Positions 46,205 to 58,884 of a stretch of DNA of 64,000 bases are shown piece by piece. A program made the translations under genes and the position numbers. The stretch spans positions 25,781,915-25,845,914 of the forward strand of contig CM064632.1 of NCBI GenBank assembly GCA_032717465.1. The letters are read 5' to 3'. Numbering within the stretch: the stretch's first letter is position 1; each line of letters opens with the position of its first letter. Origin of the DNA: Coenobita brevimanus (lineage: Eukaryota; Arthropoda; Malacostraca; Decapoda; Coenobitidae). The notes under the pieces are model-generated. The model was not told the origin of the DNA. It searched no databases and saw only the letters and a list, made by a program, of their open reading frames with translations.

Positions 46205-46395
46205 GTTACTCTAATGTGGCCTAAAATTGCCATGTCTCCATCTTCCATACCGAGTTGTAACACTAGATTAACGCTAGAATATTATGCAGATCATGAAAAA
46301 GTGCTGTGGTAAGGATGTAGAACCAAAGTATTGTCATTTTCTGACACTGAACTTCGTGAAATAAGCTGCGAAAGGAGAAATATCTGGGCCACGTT
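46205..46395 (-). repeat. 190-bp SINE-like family, copy 5
   Basis: On the minus strand: GCAGCTTATTTCACGAAG, AGCACTTTTTCATGATCTGC, ATGGAAGATGGAGACATGG and TTTTAGGCCACATTAGAGTA, the same block order as the plus copies. Confidence 0.8.
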
Positions 46396-46479
46396 ATGGT
46401 AAAACGACTATAGTTGCATACACGAGGACCAGAGGGTATCGTTTAAAAGTTGAACAGAAAAGGGGAGAGAATGCTTTGC

Positions 46480-46698
46480 CAGAAGGTTGCTGCGTGCCTG
46501 CCGTATCGGGGAAGGAATAAACGCAGACACTTTCGAAGAGCGAGGCTTTTGGGATGACGACAGTAGAGGGACAAAATGCAACACTGCGGCGATGGAGGAG
46601 AGGCTGAAGGGAGTTAGTCAGAGGAGTGTAGATAACGAGACGAAAAGCCAGCCTACTAATCCACCCTGTATGGAAGAGTTGTATGTGGTGAGACCCAC

Positions 46699-46700
<2 letters not shown>
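46480..46700. other. Intergenic DNA, part tandemly duplicated
   Basis: AGTCAGAGGAGTGTAGATAACGAGACG...ATCCACCCTGTATGG...GTATGTGGTGAGACCC at about 46,617-46,694 recurs at about 46,766-46,845 after a (CA)n array. The ~150-bp unit therefore includes its microsatellite. Confidence 0.7.
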
Positions 46701-47048
<348 letters not shown>

Positions 47049-47089
47049 GTTTAATAATACTCTTGTTCAAAGTTAGTATCTGCGCAAGG

Positions 47090-47335
47090 TTAGCCTGTTC
47101 AGCCCGAGGACGCCTTATTTATTTTATATTCTTACTACCGACACATGATTTTATTTAGTTAAGGAGAGACCACTTTGAGATGAAAATATTAGATACAGAC
47201 TCCATTAACCCCTTCAACCCGAGGACGCTTTTTCCATTTCATCCCTGCCAGTGAAAAATTTGCTGTATTCAGCTTGTGAGAGACCACCTCGGGATGGCCA
47301 TTAACCCCGTCTTTACCACTTCCTTTGGGCTGCCT
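47090..47335 (+). repeat. Diverged ~120-bp direct repeat, 2 units
   Basis: CCCGAGGACGCCTTATTTATTT...GAGAGACCACTTTGAGATG...CATTAACCCC recurs as CCCGAGGACGCTTTTTCCATTT...GAGAGACCACCTCGGGATGG...CATTAACCCC. It lies beside a CCAGACGATTTTATT element and may be part of the same family. Confidence 0.65.
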
Positions 47336-47453
47336 CCAGACGATTGTGTTCACCTCAGGAGGGAATGCGAACAGGAAGGGGTTAGGTATAGTCATCATAA
47401 ACCCCTTTACTACTAGAGGGGCTTTCCTGGGTGAATAAAAACCGTCTGATGGC
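47336..47453. mobile_element. MITE-like element of the CCAGACGATTTTATT family
   Basis: The left end CCAGACGATTGTGTTCACCT (CAGG) is the imperfect inverse of the right end CCTGGGTGAATAAAAACCG (TCTG). The ~118-bp element has an interior GGGGTTAGGTATAGTCATC, and its two C/G-rich blocks can also pair. No coding capacity. Confidence 0.65.
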
Positions 47454-48184
47454 AATAGTAGTAAATATCAAAGAGGTCCCTGGCCTCAGGGATTAACATT
47501 TCGGGCTCAGTGACTAAAATCGTCTGTCTCTCTGTAGAATGAAATACTATACTAAGCAGGCGTGACAGTGAAAGGGTTAAATAGTTAGTTAAAAAGAGAA
47601 GATAACTAAGAGACTTAAAAGAAAAACCAGGGGCAGGTAATTTCCTCATTTCCTTCCAATTTTACACCGCTTAAAATGCAGCCGCCAAGGCCAAGAAAAA
47701 GATGAAAAACTCCTGGATTCTTTCGAGTCTTTCCGCCATTAATTGCCCCGATTTAACTTGCAAATGTTACGGCAAACGAGGGTGGCAGCTTCACGGACCT
47801 GCCTCACCCCTGCCTCATTTTTACCCTGCCTCATCCCTCTTCAAAGGAGTAAAAAGGAGAACAAAAGAAAATAAACAGCAACAGAGCTATCGGTTCTCTC
47901 GAGACTGTTTGTTATAGGATGAGCTATAATTACTGTAAGGTATATAAATATTTTGTAATTCGAAAACTAGGATAGACAAGTAGGAAAGCTTACCTGTTTT
48001 CCTTTTTTCCTTTATTTTTCCATCTTCGCCTCACACCCTGCCTCGGTCCCTTGCCGTAGCTTATCTTTTACCCTGCTCCATCCATCTGCCTTACCCTGCC
48101 TCACCCTTGCCTCCTGTGCCTCACTCGTGAGCCACATCTCGTCGTAACCCACTTGCCTTACCCTCTGCCTCCCTCCTTTTCACC
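47454..48184. other. Intergenic DNA
   Basis: Another family end (CTAAAATCGTCTGTCTC) at 47,514. From 48,000 the plus strand turns pyrimidine-rich with CCCTGCCTC words that foreshadow the 48.8-kb minisatellite. No gene. Confidence 0.6.
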
Positions 48185-48770
48185 CCTCCTTGTTGAACCC
48201 GTCTCCGCCCCGGTGGGGCTTGGGGACGGGTATTGTTTTCACTCGGTTTGTCTGTGTCTGTTTGTTTGTTTGTCTGTCTGTCTGCTAGCAACTTTACGCG
48301 AAAACTACTGGTGAGATTTTGACCAAAATTTCAGGGATGATGGGCTATGACCTAATCACCTGATTAAATTTTGGGCCAAATTGGGCCAAGGCCCAGACCG
48401 TAGGCCCCCAAAATGGAAATTGTAAAATTGTTTTTTTTCGCTATAACTCCTTTCACACTCGTCATATCGACTTGAAACCAAAGCCTAATGGTGCATCTTT
48501 CAAATCTGCATTGTACAACATGCCTCATTACATCAACGGGGTCACCCCCTGGTTAGCCGTAGGAGAGTCAGTGTTAGGTGGGTCGAGCCTAAAATTTCAA
48601 ATGGGCATAAAATCGTCAGTTTTCATCCAATTTACTCCAACTTTGATATGTGAGTTGTGTTTATACATCAACACCACAATGACTGCCGGGGAAGGGTTTG
48701 CTGTGCCATGGCACCGCATGTTGTTTTATTTTGTTTCAGCCATGTCACCCTTTTTCCTGTCTCACCCCTC
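48185..48770 (+). repeat. (GTCT)n-led sequence resembling a dispersed conserved repeat
   Basis: A GGGGACGGGTATTGTTTTCA lead, (TTTG)n(TCTG)n at 48,250-48,283, then GCTAGCAACTTTACGCGAAA and GATTTTGACCAAAATTTC. GCTATAACTCCTTTCACACT at about 48,441 begins a comparable block. I recall similar (GTCT)n + 'TAGCAACnTTACnnnAAAAC' sequences scattered in other aquatic genomes, but this is recollection, not a search. No complete frame. Confidence 0.4.
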
Positions 48771-48779
48771 GACGCAAAA

Positions 48780-50130
48780 TGCCACAACCCTGCCTCACCC
48801 TTCACTTTGCCTCACCTCTCACCATGCCTCACCCCTCGTCCTGCCTCACCCCTCATCCTGCCTCGTCCCTCTTTCTGCTTCATCCCTGCCTCACCACTCA
48901 GCTTTCCCTCGTCTTACCTCCCCCTTCGCCTTGCCTCATCACTCAACCTCCTCATCCCTCATCCTGCCTCACCCTTCGTCCTGATTCACCCCTCACCTTT
49001 CCTGACCCCTCAAAATGCCTCACCCCTCGCCCTGCTTACGCCTCACCCTGCTCATCCCTCACCCTGCCTCACCCCTCACTCTACCTTACCCATCACCCTT
49101 CCTCACCATTCACCCTGCCTCACCCCCTTTTCACCCTGCCTCACCCCTCCCTCACCCTGCCTCATCCCTCCCTCACCTTGTCTCACCCTGCTTCGCCCCT
49201 CCATCACCCTGCTTCACCCCTCCGTCACCCTGTTTCACCCCTCCATCACCCTGCCAAATCCCTCCGTCACCCTGTTTCACCCCTCGCTATGTCTCACCCC
49301 TCACCCTGCCTCTCCATGCCTCACCCCTCACCGTGCCTTACTCCTCACCCTTCTTCACCCTTCGCCCTGCCTCACCCTTCACCCTGCCTCATCCCTCACC
49401 CTATTTTTTCCCTCCCTACCTCACCCGTCATCCTGCCTCACCTTTTAGGCAGCCTTACCCTCACCCTGCCTCACCCCGCACCCTGCCTCATCCCTCACCC
49501 TTCCTTATCCCTCACCCTTCATAATCTTTCACCCTGCCTCACCCCTCATCCTGCCTCACCCCTCACAGTGTCTCACCCCTCATTCTGCCTCGCTCCTCAT
49601 ACTGCCTCATCCCTCATCTTGCCTCACCCCTCATCTTGCCTCAACCCTCACACCCTGCCTCAACCCTCACACCCTGCCTCACCCCTCACACCCTGCCTCA
49701 CCTCTCACCCTGCCTCACTTCTCACACCCTGCCTCACTCCTCACACCCTACCTCATCCCTCACACCCTGCCTCATCCCTCACACCCTGCCTCACCGCTCA
49801 CACCCTGCCTCACCCCTCACACCCTGCCTCACCCCTCACACCCTGCCTCAACCCTCACACCCTACCTCATCCCTCACACCCTGCTTCATCCCTCACAACC
49901 TGCCTCATCCCTCACGGCATACCTAACCCCTCATTCTGTCTCGCCCCTCATCCTGTCTCACCCGTCACCCTGCCTCCCCCCTCACCCCGCTTTTCCCCTC
50001 TCCCTGCCTTACCCCTCACCGTGCCTCACCCCTAACCCTGCCTCACCACTCACCCAGCCTCATCCCTCACCCTGCCTCACCTCTCACCCTGCCTCATCCT
50101 TCACCGTGCCTCATCCTTCACCATGCCTCA
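48780..50130. repeat. C-rich minisatellite (CCCTGCCTCACCCCTCA), 1.35 kb
   Basis: Units of 17-20 bp vary around CACCCTGCCTCACCCCT. A 19-bp CACACCCTGCCTCACCCCT variant forms a cleaner subarray at about 49,640-49,880. The 445-residue His/Pro/Ser frame is a translated repeat, open because 17-20-bp units without stops are common here. The minus strand is G-rich with many GGGG runs. Confidence 0.95.
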
Positions 50131-51036
50131 CCCAAGTCCTACCTTCTCTCACTTCTATCTGTCCCGTTCCTCTTCCTCTTCTTCCTTTTCTCATTTTCCT
50201 CTCTTCTTCCTTCCTCCCTTATATACTTCCCCCTCTTCCCTCCTTCCTCTTCCCATCTCCAGTCTCTCTCCTTTCCCCCTTTTTCAAGCGCCATTTTTAA
50301 CTCTTACGGTTTTCATATCTTCTTTTTTCTTCTGTCCATTCTTCCCTCCTTCTTTTTATTCTCTCTCTTCATCAACTCTTCCTGTTGCCCTCCTTTCCTC
50401 TTTCCCTTTCCCCTTATTTCTCTTTCTCGCACTATCTTCTGCTTCATCTGTCTTCACCTACTCTTCCTTCTCCCCAGCTTCCTCCTCCTCATCTTCTTCC
50501 TTCCTCCCCCCTCCTTCTCCTACTTCTCTCCCCCCTCTTCGTCTCTTTTCCACCTCTATTTTTTTTCTTATCCTTGCAACTACTCTTCCTACTCCTTTTC
50601 TTTATCTTCCTCTTCATCTGCCTTCTCCCTCCACGCTCTCCCTCCACCCCTCATTTTCTTCCTTCACCTCTTCCTCTTCAACAATTCTCCTCCTACTCCT
50701 TTCCTTCTCTGCTTCTTCCTCCCTTTTATTTTCTTCTGCTTCTCCTACCCTTCTTCCGTTTTTTCCTCCTCCCTATCCTCTACATTTGGTTCTCTTCTTC
50801 CTCTTCCCATTTCTCTTCTTTCTTCATAATCTTGATTCTTCTTCCCCTTCATTATCCTCTCCAGTTCTCCATCTTCATTTTTCTCCTCCCTCCCCTCCAT
50901 CCCTCCAGCCTTGTATGCAAATCACCTCCAGTCTTATCCCTCTCGCAGCTTCCTCTCCCTACCTCTTTCATTTTCTCCCCACCTCGGTCTTTTCGTCGTC
51001 AGACATCTCCTCTTAGCTTTCCCTATGACACTTCTT

Positions 51037-51090
<54 letters not shown>
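50131..51090. repeat. Polypyrimidine tract ending in (CT)n
   Basis: TTCCTCTTC words to about 51,000, then (CT)n at about 51,041-51,085. Ser/Leu/Phe frames are compositional. Confidence 0.85.
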
Positions 51091-51399
51091 CTTCCAGCCT
51101 AGTATGGCTCGAATTTCGAATTTTATGAGATAAGAGATTTCCTAACATCGCTTTCTTCGAGATTTAGTTTGCATATTAACACCTTAACATTTTCTTGTAT
51201 GTGATTTACGCCTTTTTAATAGCGACATGGTTTGCATCAGTAACACACAAGGGAATACTTAATGTAATATGTAGTTCAAATCGCTAAGAAATCAGTGTTG
51301 CGCAGTCTACAGTCACTAAGATACTACGTTTATTACCATCATACTCTTCTTCTTGTATATCCCCTCCCCCTCCACTTCCCTCCAATTACGCCTCTTCAT

Positions 51400-52190
51400 C
51401 GCCACCCCTCTACACCTCTCTACTCCCCCTCTACGCCTCTCTACTCCCCCTCTACGCCTCTCTACTCCCCCTCTGCGCCTCATTACTCCCCTCTGCGCCA
51501 CTCTACTCCCCCTCTGCCGCTCTCTACTTCCCTTCTACGCCTCATTACTCCCTTTTGCGCCTCTCTACTCCCCTCTACCCCTCACTACTCCCCCTTTACG
51601 CCTCTCTACTCTCCTCTACGCCTCTCTACTCCCCCTCTACGCCTCTCTACTCCTCTACGCCTCTCTATTTCCCTCTGTGCCTCTCTACTCCCCCTCTGCG
51701 TCTCTCTACTCCCCCTCTACGCCTCTCTACTCCCCCTCTACATCTCTCTACTCCCCTCTACGCCTCTCTGTTCTCCCTCTACTCCTCTCTACTCCCCTCT
51801 ACTCCTCTCTACTCCCCTCTACACCTCTCTACTCCCCTCTACACCTCTCTACTCCCCTCTACACCTCTCTACTCCCCTCTACGCTTCTTTACTCCCCTGT
51901 ACACCTCTCTACTCCCCTTTACACCTCTGTCCTCCCCTCTACTCTTCTTTACTCCCCTTTACGCCTCTCTGCTCCCCGTCTACGCCTTTTCTTCCCCCTC
52001 TACGCCTCTCTGTTCCCCCTCTACGCCTCTCTCCTCCCTGTCCATGCCTCTCTACTCCCATCTATGCATCTCCTTTCCTCCCTACGCCTCTCCACTCCCC
52101 CTCTACGCCTCTCTGCGCCTTTCTACTCCCTCTCATACGCCTCTCAAAGCCCATTTTACTCCTCCCTGCTCCCTTCTATGCCTCTCTAGC
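51400..52190. repeat. Minisatellite (CTCTCTACTCCCCTCTACGC), ~780 bp
   Basis: About 40 units of 18-20 bp. Clean CTCTACACCTCTCTACTCCC units occur at about 51,780-51,890. All three plus frames are open over most of it, which shows there is no coding constraint. Confidence 0.95.
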
Positions 52191-52589
52191 ACAGGCTGCG
52201 TATGTTTGCGGTATCGACGTGTAAAACGCTCCCCAAGGCTGAATGACTGGCCTAGAGGGTACTTGTTATTGTTTTTGTTGTTGTTCAAAGTATATATGGT
52301 TAGGGTGTAGGGAGTGGTAGACGTAGACGGTTTGGGTGTTGAGATGTGTAGAAGGTAATGTTGAGATGTAACACCTCTTCCTTAGCGATTTATTCTGCAC
52401 ATTACACCAAAAATGCTCTCTTCGCTATTAACGTAAACTGCGCTTGATAATAATGTGGTGCAATTAACACAGAAGGGAGTACTGTGGTGTAAAGATGTAG
52501 AGGCAAAAACAGATCCCTGGCGAGTAACAGGTAGGTGGGGGTTGGCATATTGGGGGTGTAGCCGGAGACGAGTTGATGCACCAGAACAC
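52191..52589. other. Intergenic DNA with one fold-back arm
   Basis: Nothing coding. AACACCTCTTCCTTAGCG (minus-strand fold-back arm) is at 52,370-52,394. Confidence 0.55.
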
Positions 52590-52730
52590 CCGCTGTCAGG
52601 TAACTTGTCTTTTAAGCCCAGCCCCCATACTGAAGTCGTGGTCCCGCCCCTCCCCACCCACTCCCTGGGCAGTGAGTGGGGAGAGGCGGGGCTTAAGAGA
52701 CAGGTTGCTTGGCGGCGGGTATATAATGTG
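52590..52730. promoter_or_regulatory. GC-box inverted repeat followed by TATA: candidate promoter
   Basis: Two inverted blocks: CCGCCCCTCCCCACCCACTC near 52,643 against GAGTGGGGAGAGGCGGGGC near 52,674, and TGTCTTTTAAGCCC near 52,607 against GGGGCTTAAGAGACA near 52,689. TATATAA at 52,720-52,726 follows about 30 bases later. The layout suits a plus-strand promoter, but no recognisable gene follows, so a transposon end is equally possible. Confidence 0.35.
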
Positions 52731-52897
52731 TATTTGGTACCTAGTTTCCATAAAAAAATCATGAACTAGAAAAAAAATCTAAAATGATTGTTAAAATGTA
52801 ACGATGGAAAAAAATAAATGCAGAAATAAGAAATGTTAGAGAACAATAACAAGAGACCATTTTTGGGATGGGAGAAGAATCAGAGTTATACGGTATA

Positions 52898-52959
52898 TCC
52901 ATTACAACATTCCACCAGGCACAAACTTTTGTGAACACGGTGTGGAATGTAGTAATGGA
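52898..52959. repeat. Short hairpin, 18-bp arms
   Basis: TCCATTACAACATTCCAC (52,898-52,915) and GTGGAATGTAGTAATGGA (52,942-52,959) pair at 17 of 18 positions around a 26-base loop that contains an inner CACAAA/TTTGTG pair. The size would fit a small pre-miRNA-like fold, but MITE debris is equally possible. Confidence 0.6.
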
Positions 52960-53179
52960 GGTTTCTGTGCTGTTTACGTTTCTTGCTTCTGTACTTTTTC
53001 GATCCGTACGTCGAAACAGTTTATTTAGTATATTTTTATTCCTATTGTAGATTCTGACCTGTATATTAAGACATGTGACCCAGATATTATGCAAAAATCC
53101 CTGGCAATATCCGGAATAACACACTATCGTACTGAAGGGTTTAATAGGTATAGTATGAATTGATACCACCTGTCAGCCT

Positions 53180-54213
<1,034 letters not shown>

Positions 54214-54477
54214 CCTCATTGGACACAAGAGGGTAAGACTGTCAGGTATACGATATTATAGCAGTTACTGAATCCTGAATTTTACTGTATCTTTTATTTT
54301 AATGTAAGAAAAGGGGTGACAAAGGCAGCAGACAAGATCCCTCTCAAATAGTCAAATAGACTGTAGGGAAAAACACGATTAAATATTACAGTGGCATATT
54401 ATTATTTAGATATTGAACTTTACATTAATATAGCCGTGAAAAAATCGTTTCTAAGTAACTATAGTCTGCTCCCTTTT

Positions 54478-54660
54478 ACTTGGCTAAAACTGCAATTTCA
54501 CCACCGTCAGGGTTGAGTCGTAACAGACGATGAACACTAGAATATAATGCTAGTCATGAGGAAGTCCAATGGAAAAGATAAATTATAGAACTTTGTGGAA
54601 AAGATGTTGACTCTTGTATTATTCTGCCTTTGAGCTACGGGAAGTAAGCTACTCAATCGA
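54478..54660 (-). repeat. 190-bp SINE-like family, copy 6
   Basis: On the minus strand: GTAGCTTACTTCCCGTAGC, ACTTCCTCATGACTAGCATT, TATTCTAGTGTTCATCG and GAAATTGCAGTTTTAGCCAA. It follows the family's block order. Confidence 0.75.
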
Positions 54661-54674
54661 AAGTGTCTGGTGCA

Positions 54675-55245
54675 TGTGAGAGGATGTGTGAGATATATGA
54701 GAGGATGTGTGAAATATGTGAGAGGATGGGTGAAGTATGTGAGAGGATGTGTGAAATACGTGAGAGGATGTGTGAAATATGTTGAGAGGATGTATGAAAT
54801 ATGTTGAGAGGATGTGTGAAATATGTTGAGAGGATGTGTGAAATATGTTGAGAGGATGTGTGAAATATTTGAGAAGATGTGTGAACTATGTGAGGAAGTG
54901 TGAAATATGAGAGGATGTGTGAAATATGTGAGAGGATGTGTGAAAAATGTGAGAGGATGTGTGAAAAATGTGAGAGGATGTTTGAAATATGTGAGAGGAT
55001 GTGTGAAAAATGTGAGAGGATGTGTGAAATATGTGAGAGGATGTTTGAAATATGTGAGAGGATGTGTGAAAAATGTGAGAGGATGTGTGAAAAATGTGAG
55101 AGGATGTTTGAAATATGTGAGAGGATGTGTGAAATATGTGAGAGGATGTGTGAAATATGTGAGAGGATGTGTGAAATATGTGAGAGGATGTGTGAAATAT
55201 GTGAGAGGATGTGTGAAATATGTTGAGAGGATGTGTGAAAAAAGT
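54675..55245. repeat. 21-bp tandem repeat (GTGAGAGGATGTGTGAAATAT), ~27 units
   Basis: Mostly 21-bp units, with 22-bp variants (GTTGAGAGG) at both ends and AAAAATGT or TTTGAAAT variants inside. Because 21 is a multiple of 3, frames stay open on both strands and read as Cys/Arg or His/Phe/Ser repeats. These are not genes. Confidence 0.95.
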
Positions 55246-55386
55246 ATAAATCACTTGACCTGAGAAGAGTTCCTGTCGTAGTCTTGTTTTATGCAGACTA
55301 CATTTACGTTTTTACTTTATCAGACATTTTCTCTCGCCATGTTGATTCTCCTGATTTCATTGCTACCGATTACTAGTGACTGCTGT

Positions 55387-55441
<55 letters not shown>

Positions 55442-55732
55442 CTTGAGAAAAATAATAAGGAAACAGCAAGAGGGCAGGAGAGAAGCAAGCTGGAAGAATA
55501 TTTAAGGGAGGGAGGGAAAGAAAAGAAGGAAGAAAGGGGGAGAAGAGAGAGGTGTAGAGATCTGTAAGAAAGTATGCAGAGGGGAAGAAGCAGTGGAGGA
55601 AGAGAGAGAAGGAGAGAGCGATAGGATGAAGAGAGGAGGGTGTTGAGGTGAATAGGGAAGGGGAATACTGTGGAGCCAGAAGGAAGCCTAATTTATATTC
55701 GTTCTCGTTAAACCGACTTTCCGTTAGATCTG

Positions 55733-55830
<98 letters not shown>

Positions 55831-56649
55831 TGTGGTATGAGGCCGTATCTGTGGTTCACTTCCTCTTCATATCTCCGGATCCCTTTTTTTTTCCTCCTTT
55901 CACTTCCCCTGCAGACCTTTTCTTTCCTCTTTATTCCCTTCCTTCCCTTCACCTACCCCTTCTCGCCCACTTTATCTTCTCCATAATTGCCCATTTCCCT
56001 TCCACCGTATACATTCCTTTTCCTCCTCTCCCCCATCAGTCTCCCTACGTCCTCCTCCCTCACTTTTCCTTCTCTTTCAGTTCCCCCTCTCTGTTCCCCA
56101 GTATCTTCTTCCTTCCTTCCTTCCTCCTAACCACCCACTTCTTATACCGAAGGCCTGAACCTAAGGATGGATAAGTTTAGGCAGGGCGAACGTGCAGTTG
56201 GCCACACATGAGCCTGGGACAGCGTCTTTGTGAAGCTGAGATCTAGCTACAAATTCCAACATTCATGCATCACAGTTACATGGTCATTTCATCTGTAATT
56301 TGACACATTTGTTAATTCATGTCGGTCCCACCAACAAATATGTGATAATGTCAAGGTTGTCAACGGTACCGAATGCTAGGCCTCTGCAATGCATGCTGTA
56401 CCAAGTGCATATGTTGTCAAGTGTATAGCGACAAAGGTTAGCCTTCTGTTTCACTACGTCTGCTGTCACTAGTGCATGTCTGTCACTTTCCTCCACGCCT
56501 GTAATATCAAGGTGAATCATGGGTGGGCAGGGAAACACACCTCACCTTTATCTGTTTAGGAACGTTAGCCAGCAGTAGTTAAGTGAAAAGCAGATGTGAA
56601 CTATTGGCAAAATTTTGTTCCTGAAATACGTCATTCAAGTGTTATCGTT
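55246..56649. other. Intergenic DNA with (GA)n and (GT)n
   Basis: (GA)n at about 55,391-55,439, GA-rich to 55,640, (GT)n at about 55,736-55,788, (GA)n at about 55,793-55,828, pyrimidine-rich to 56,140. 56,160-56,600 is ordinary sequence in which I recognise nothing. Confidence 0.6.
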
Positions 56650-56725
56650 CCAGGTTGTCCCACCCCCTTTTTCCCTTACTTCCCTTCCCTCCCCTTGTCT
56701 TCTTGCCCCCTCCCTCCCCACCCTC

Positions 56726-56768
<43 letters not shown>

Positions 56769-57370
56769 CTTCTCCTGAAAACACTTTCTTCTTCCTCCTT
56801 TCTCATTTCCTTTCGCCCTCTTTCTTGCCTTAAGTCCGCTCTTTTTGCGCTCCCTCTCTTCCTTTCTGTCTCTTCTGCTTCAAATTCTCCTATTTTCTTC
56901 CCCCAACACGTCCCCAAATCCCTCCCTCCTCCCTCTCCCTTCCCTCCACACGCTTCCAAGTTTCTCTCCACCATCCTTCCATCCATCCTCTCCTCCGTTT
57001 CCTCTATCTCCCCTTCCTTCTACCATCCTTCCTTCCACCGACTCTCCATGTCCATCTCCCCTTCCTTCTACCTTCCTTCCTTCCACCTACGCATACATGT
57101 CCCTCCATCTCCCCTTCCCTCCACCCTCCTTCCTTCCACCTACGCCTACGTGTCCCTCCATCTGCCCATCCCTCCACCTTCCTTCCTTCCAGCCACTCAT
57201 TCGTGTCCTATTTCCCCTTTCCTTCCACCCACTCCTACGTGTTCCTCCATCTCTCCTTCCCTCCACCTTTCTTCCTCCTTTCCGCCTACGCCTACGAGTC
57301 CCTCCATCTCCCCCTTCCCTCCATCCATCCTCCTACGCCTACGCTTTCCTCCACCTCGCCCCTTTCCCTA
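56650..57370. repeat. Polypyrimidine tract with ~57-bp minisatellite
   Basis: (CT)n at about 56,729-56,765. From about 57,003 to 57,350 a 55-60-bp unit containing CTTCCACCTACGCCTACGTG and CCCTCCATCTCCCCTTCC repeats 5-6 times. Translated Ser/Pro frames here are not genes. Confidence 0.85.
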
Positions 57371-57384
57371 ATTACACCCCGAAC

Positions 57385-57565
57385 GTTAAGAAAGAAAAGT
57401 ATTGGCCGGGAACGCGTACACCACTGCTGTGTTTACGCTCCAAGTTCGAGAGCAAATTAGAAGGAATTGGACTGGGTTGGGTCGTTTCCTAGCCTGGTAA
57501 TTGAACCCTGAGGGCAGCTGTCGCGTCGTGAGCCACCAGAACATCAGCTAGGCATTTAGGGTAGG
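57385..57565 (-). mobile_element. tRNA-derived SINE relic
   Basis: On the minus strand: CTGGTGGCTCACGACGCGAC, then GCCCTCAGGGTTCAATTACC and AGGCTAGG. GGTGGCTCA and GGTTCAATTAC stand where a pol III A box and B box would be, about 35 bases apart. The body runs on toward GGAGCGTAAACACAGCAGTG near 57,430. The A box is degenerate and the family is unnamed. Confidence 0.5.
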
Positions 57566-58185
57566 TGGGAAAGTAGCACGCAGAAAGGTAGGTAAGCAGG
57601 AAGATGAACAGAACGAGACCTGAAGGGAGGTGGAGTGTATTTTTGGCAGGCAAGAAGGTGTATATTTCAGTGTATATTATGGTCCTACCCTTCTGTCTGA
57701 TAAGGTTATCATTCTTACCACACTTACAGGTATACCACCGTGATTTTGAGTCCCTTCAGCTAAGGAAGGACTTTATGGCAAAAGCCTCATCATTTGAACC
57801 AGTTTCGGGAGAAGGCTCACAGGATGAAGTTAGAAAATATAGCGGCAAATTTTAATTTTGAAGAAACTGAAAAATAAGTTAAACAGATGCATATATATAA
57901 ATCAGACAGTATTAATGACACACAATAATGAAGTTAGTGTATTTATGATATAGAATTGGAATATTACTATTTACATATACAAGGTACCCACCTTGACTAT
58001 TAAGAAAATACATTCATTTATAATTACGTTAATTTATGATAGCCTTAGATACCATTAACCCTCACAGAGGAAACATAAGGATGATATTGACACAAACATA
58101 ATGCCAGGCTTTGGGTAATTCATTGTCTACAGTATATACATATTGAATACATACGATATTACTTCCCAGTATTAATGCTACCCCA
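57566..58185. other. Intergenic DNA
   Basis: AT-rich, no gene recognised. An 83-residue plus frame at 57,604-57,855 shows no known motif. Confidence 0.5.
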
Positions 58186-58189
58186 CACG

Positions 58190-58849
58190 GAAGCAAAGAA
58201 CATTTTATCATCAAGCATTCAAATGATGCAGACACGTCAATACAAGTCCAGCCACCTTGAGCTTGAACAACTTCATCAACTCTCCTGGATAGGGATGCCA
58301 CTAAATTATGACATTTGGACGGTTCCTCACAGACTCCCAAACCTCAAGGGCTTTACCTTCTACAGCTTCAACAATTATTTCTTCACCCACGTCCCAGTCC
58401 TTGCACATAATGGCCCATAAATTCTCGATTGGGTTTAGATCACAACCCCTTGAGACCCAATCGAGGACTTCCACTTTCGGGTGCTGATTTAGCCAATCCA
58501 TTACCACTCTGCACATATGCATAGGACTCCTGTCGTGAACAAGTCTAATAGGATGACGATGTGGGATTGCCATATTTCTCACGGATGGCAACAAAACATT
58601 TTCTAACGTCAGTGTATTTTTGCCCTTTAAATCGTCCTTCTATTTTCGTCAGTTCTCCAGGCCATTGGCCCACATCCAACCCCAAAATGATTGACTCACC
58701 CTGCCATTTTTGTCCTTCTGTATATTTTTCATCTCATACCGTGTGTTTACAGGTCTCCAGCACGTTTGAGCCCCTGCTTCCACCGACGTGAAGCATTTCT
58801 AATTAGTAAATATTACTGTTCCAAAAAATCTACGTCTGCTCCTAAATAC

Positions 58850-58884
<35 letters not shown>

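Noticed and set aside
48698..50035. 445-residue His/Pro/Ser/Cys open frame
   Set aside because: It is the translation of the 17-20-bp C-rich minisatellite. Other frames are open as well and no non-repeat domain exists.
51295..52310. Three overlapping 250-310-residue Leu/Ser/Pro frames
   Set aside because: All three phases of one minisatellite are open, which points to composition rather than coding.
54886..55263. Cys/Arg and His/Phe/Ser repeat proteins on both strands
   Set aside because: The 21-bp unit length keeps any frame open. There is no start context, splice site or unique sequence.
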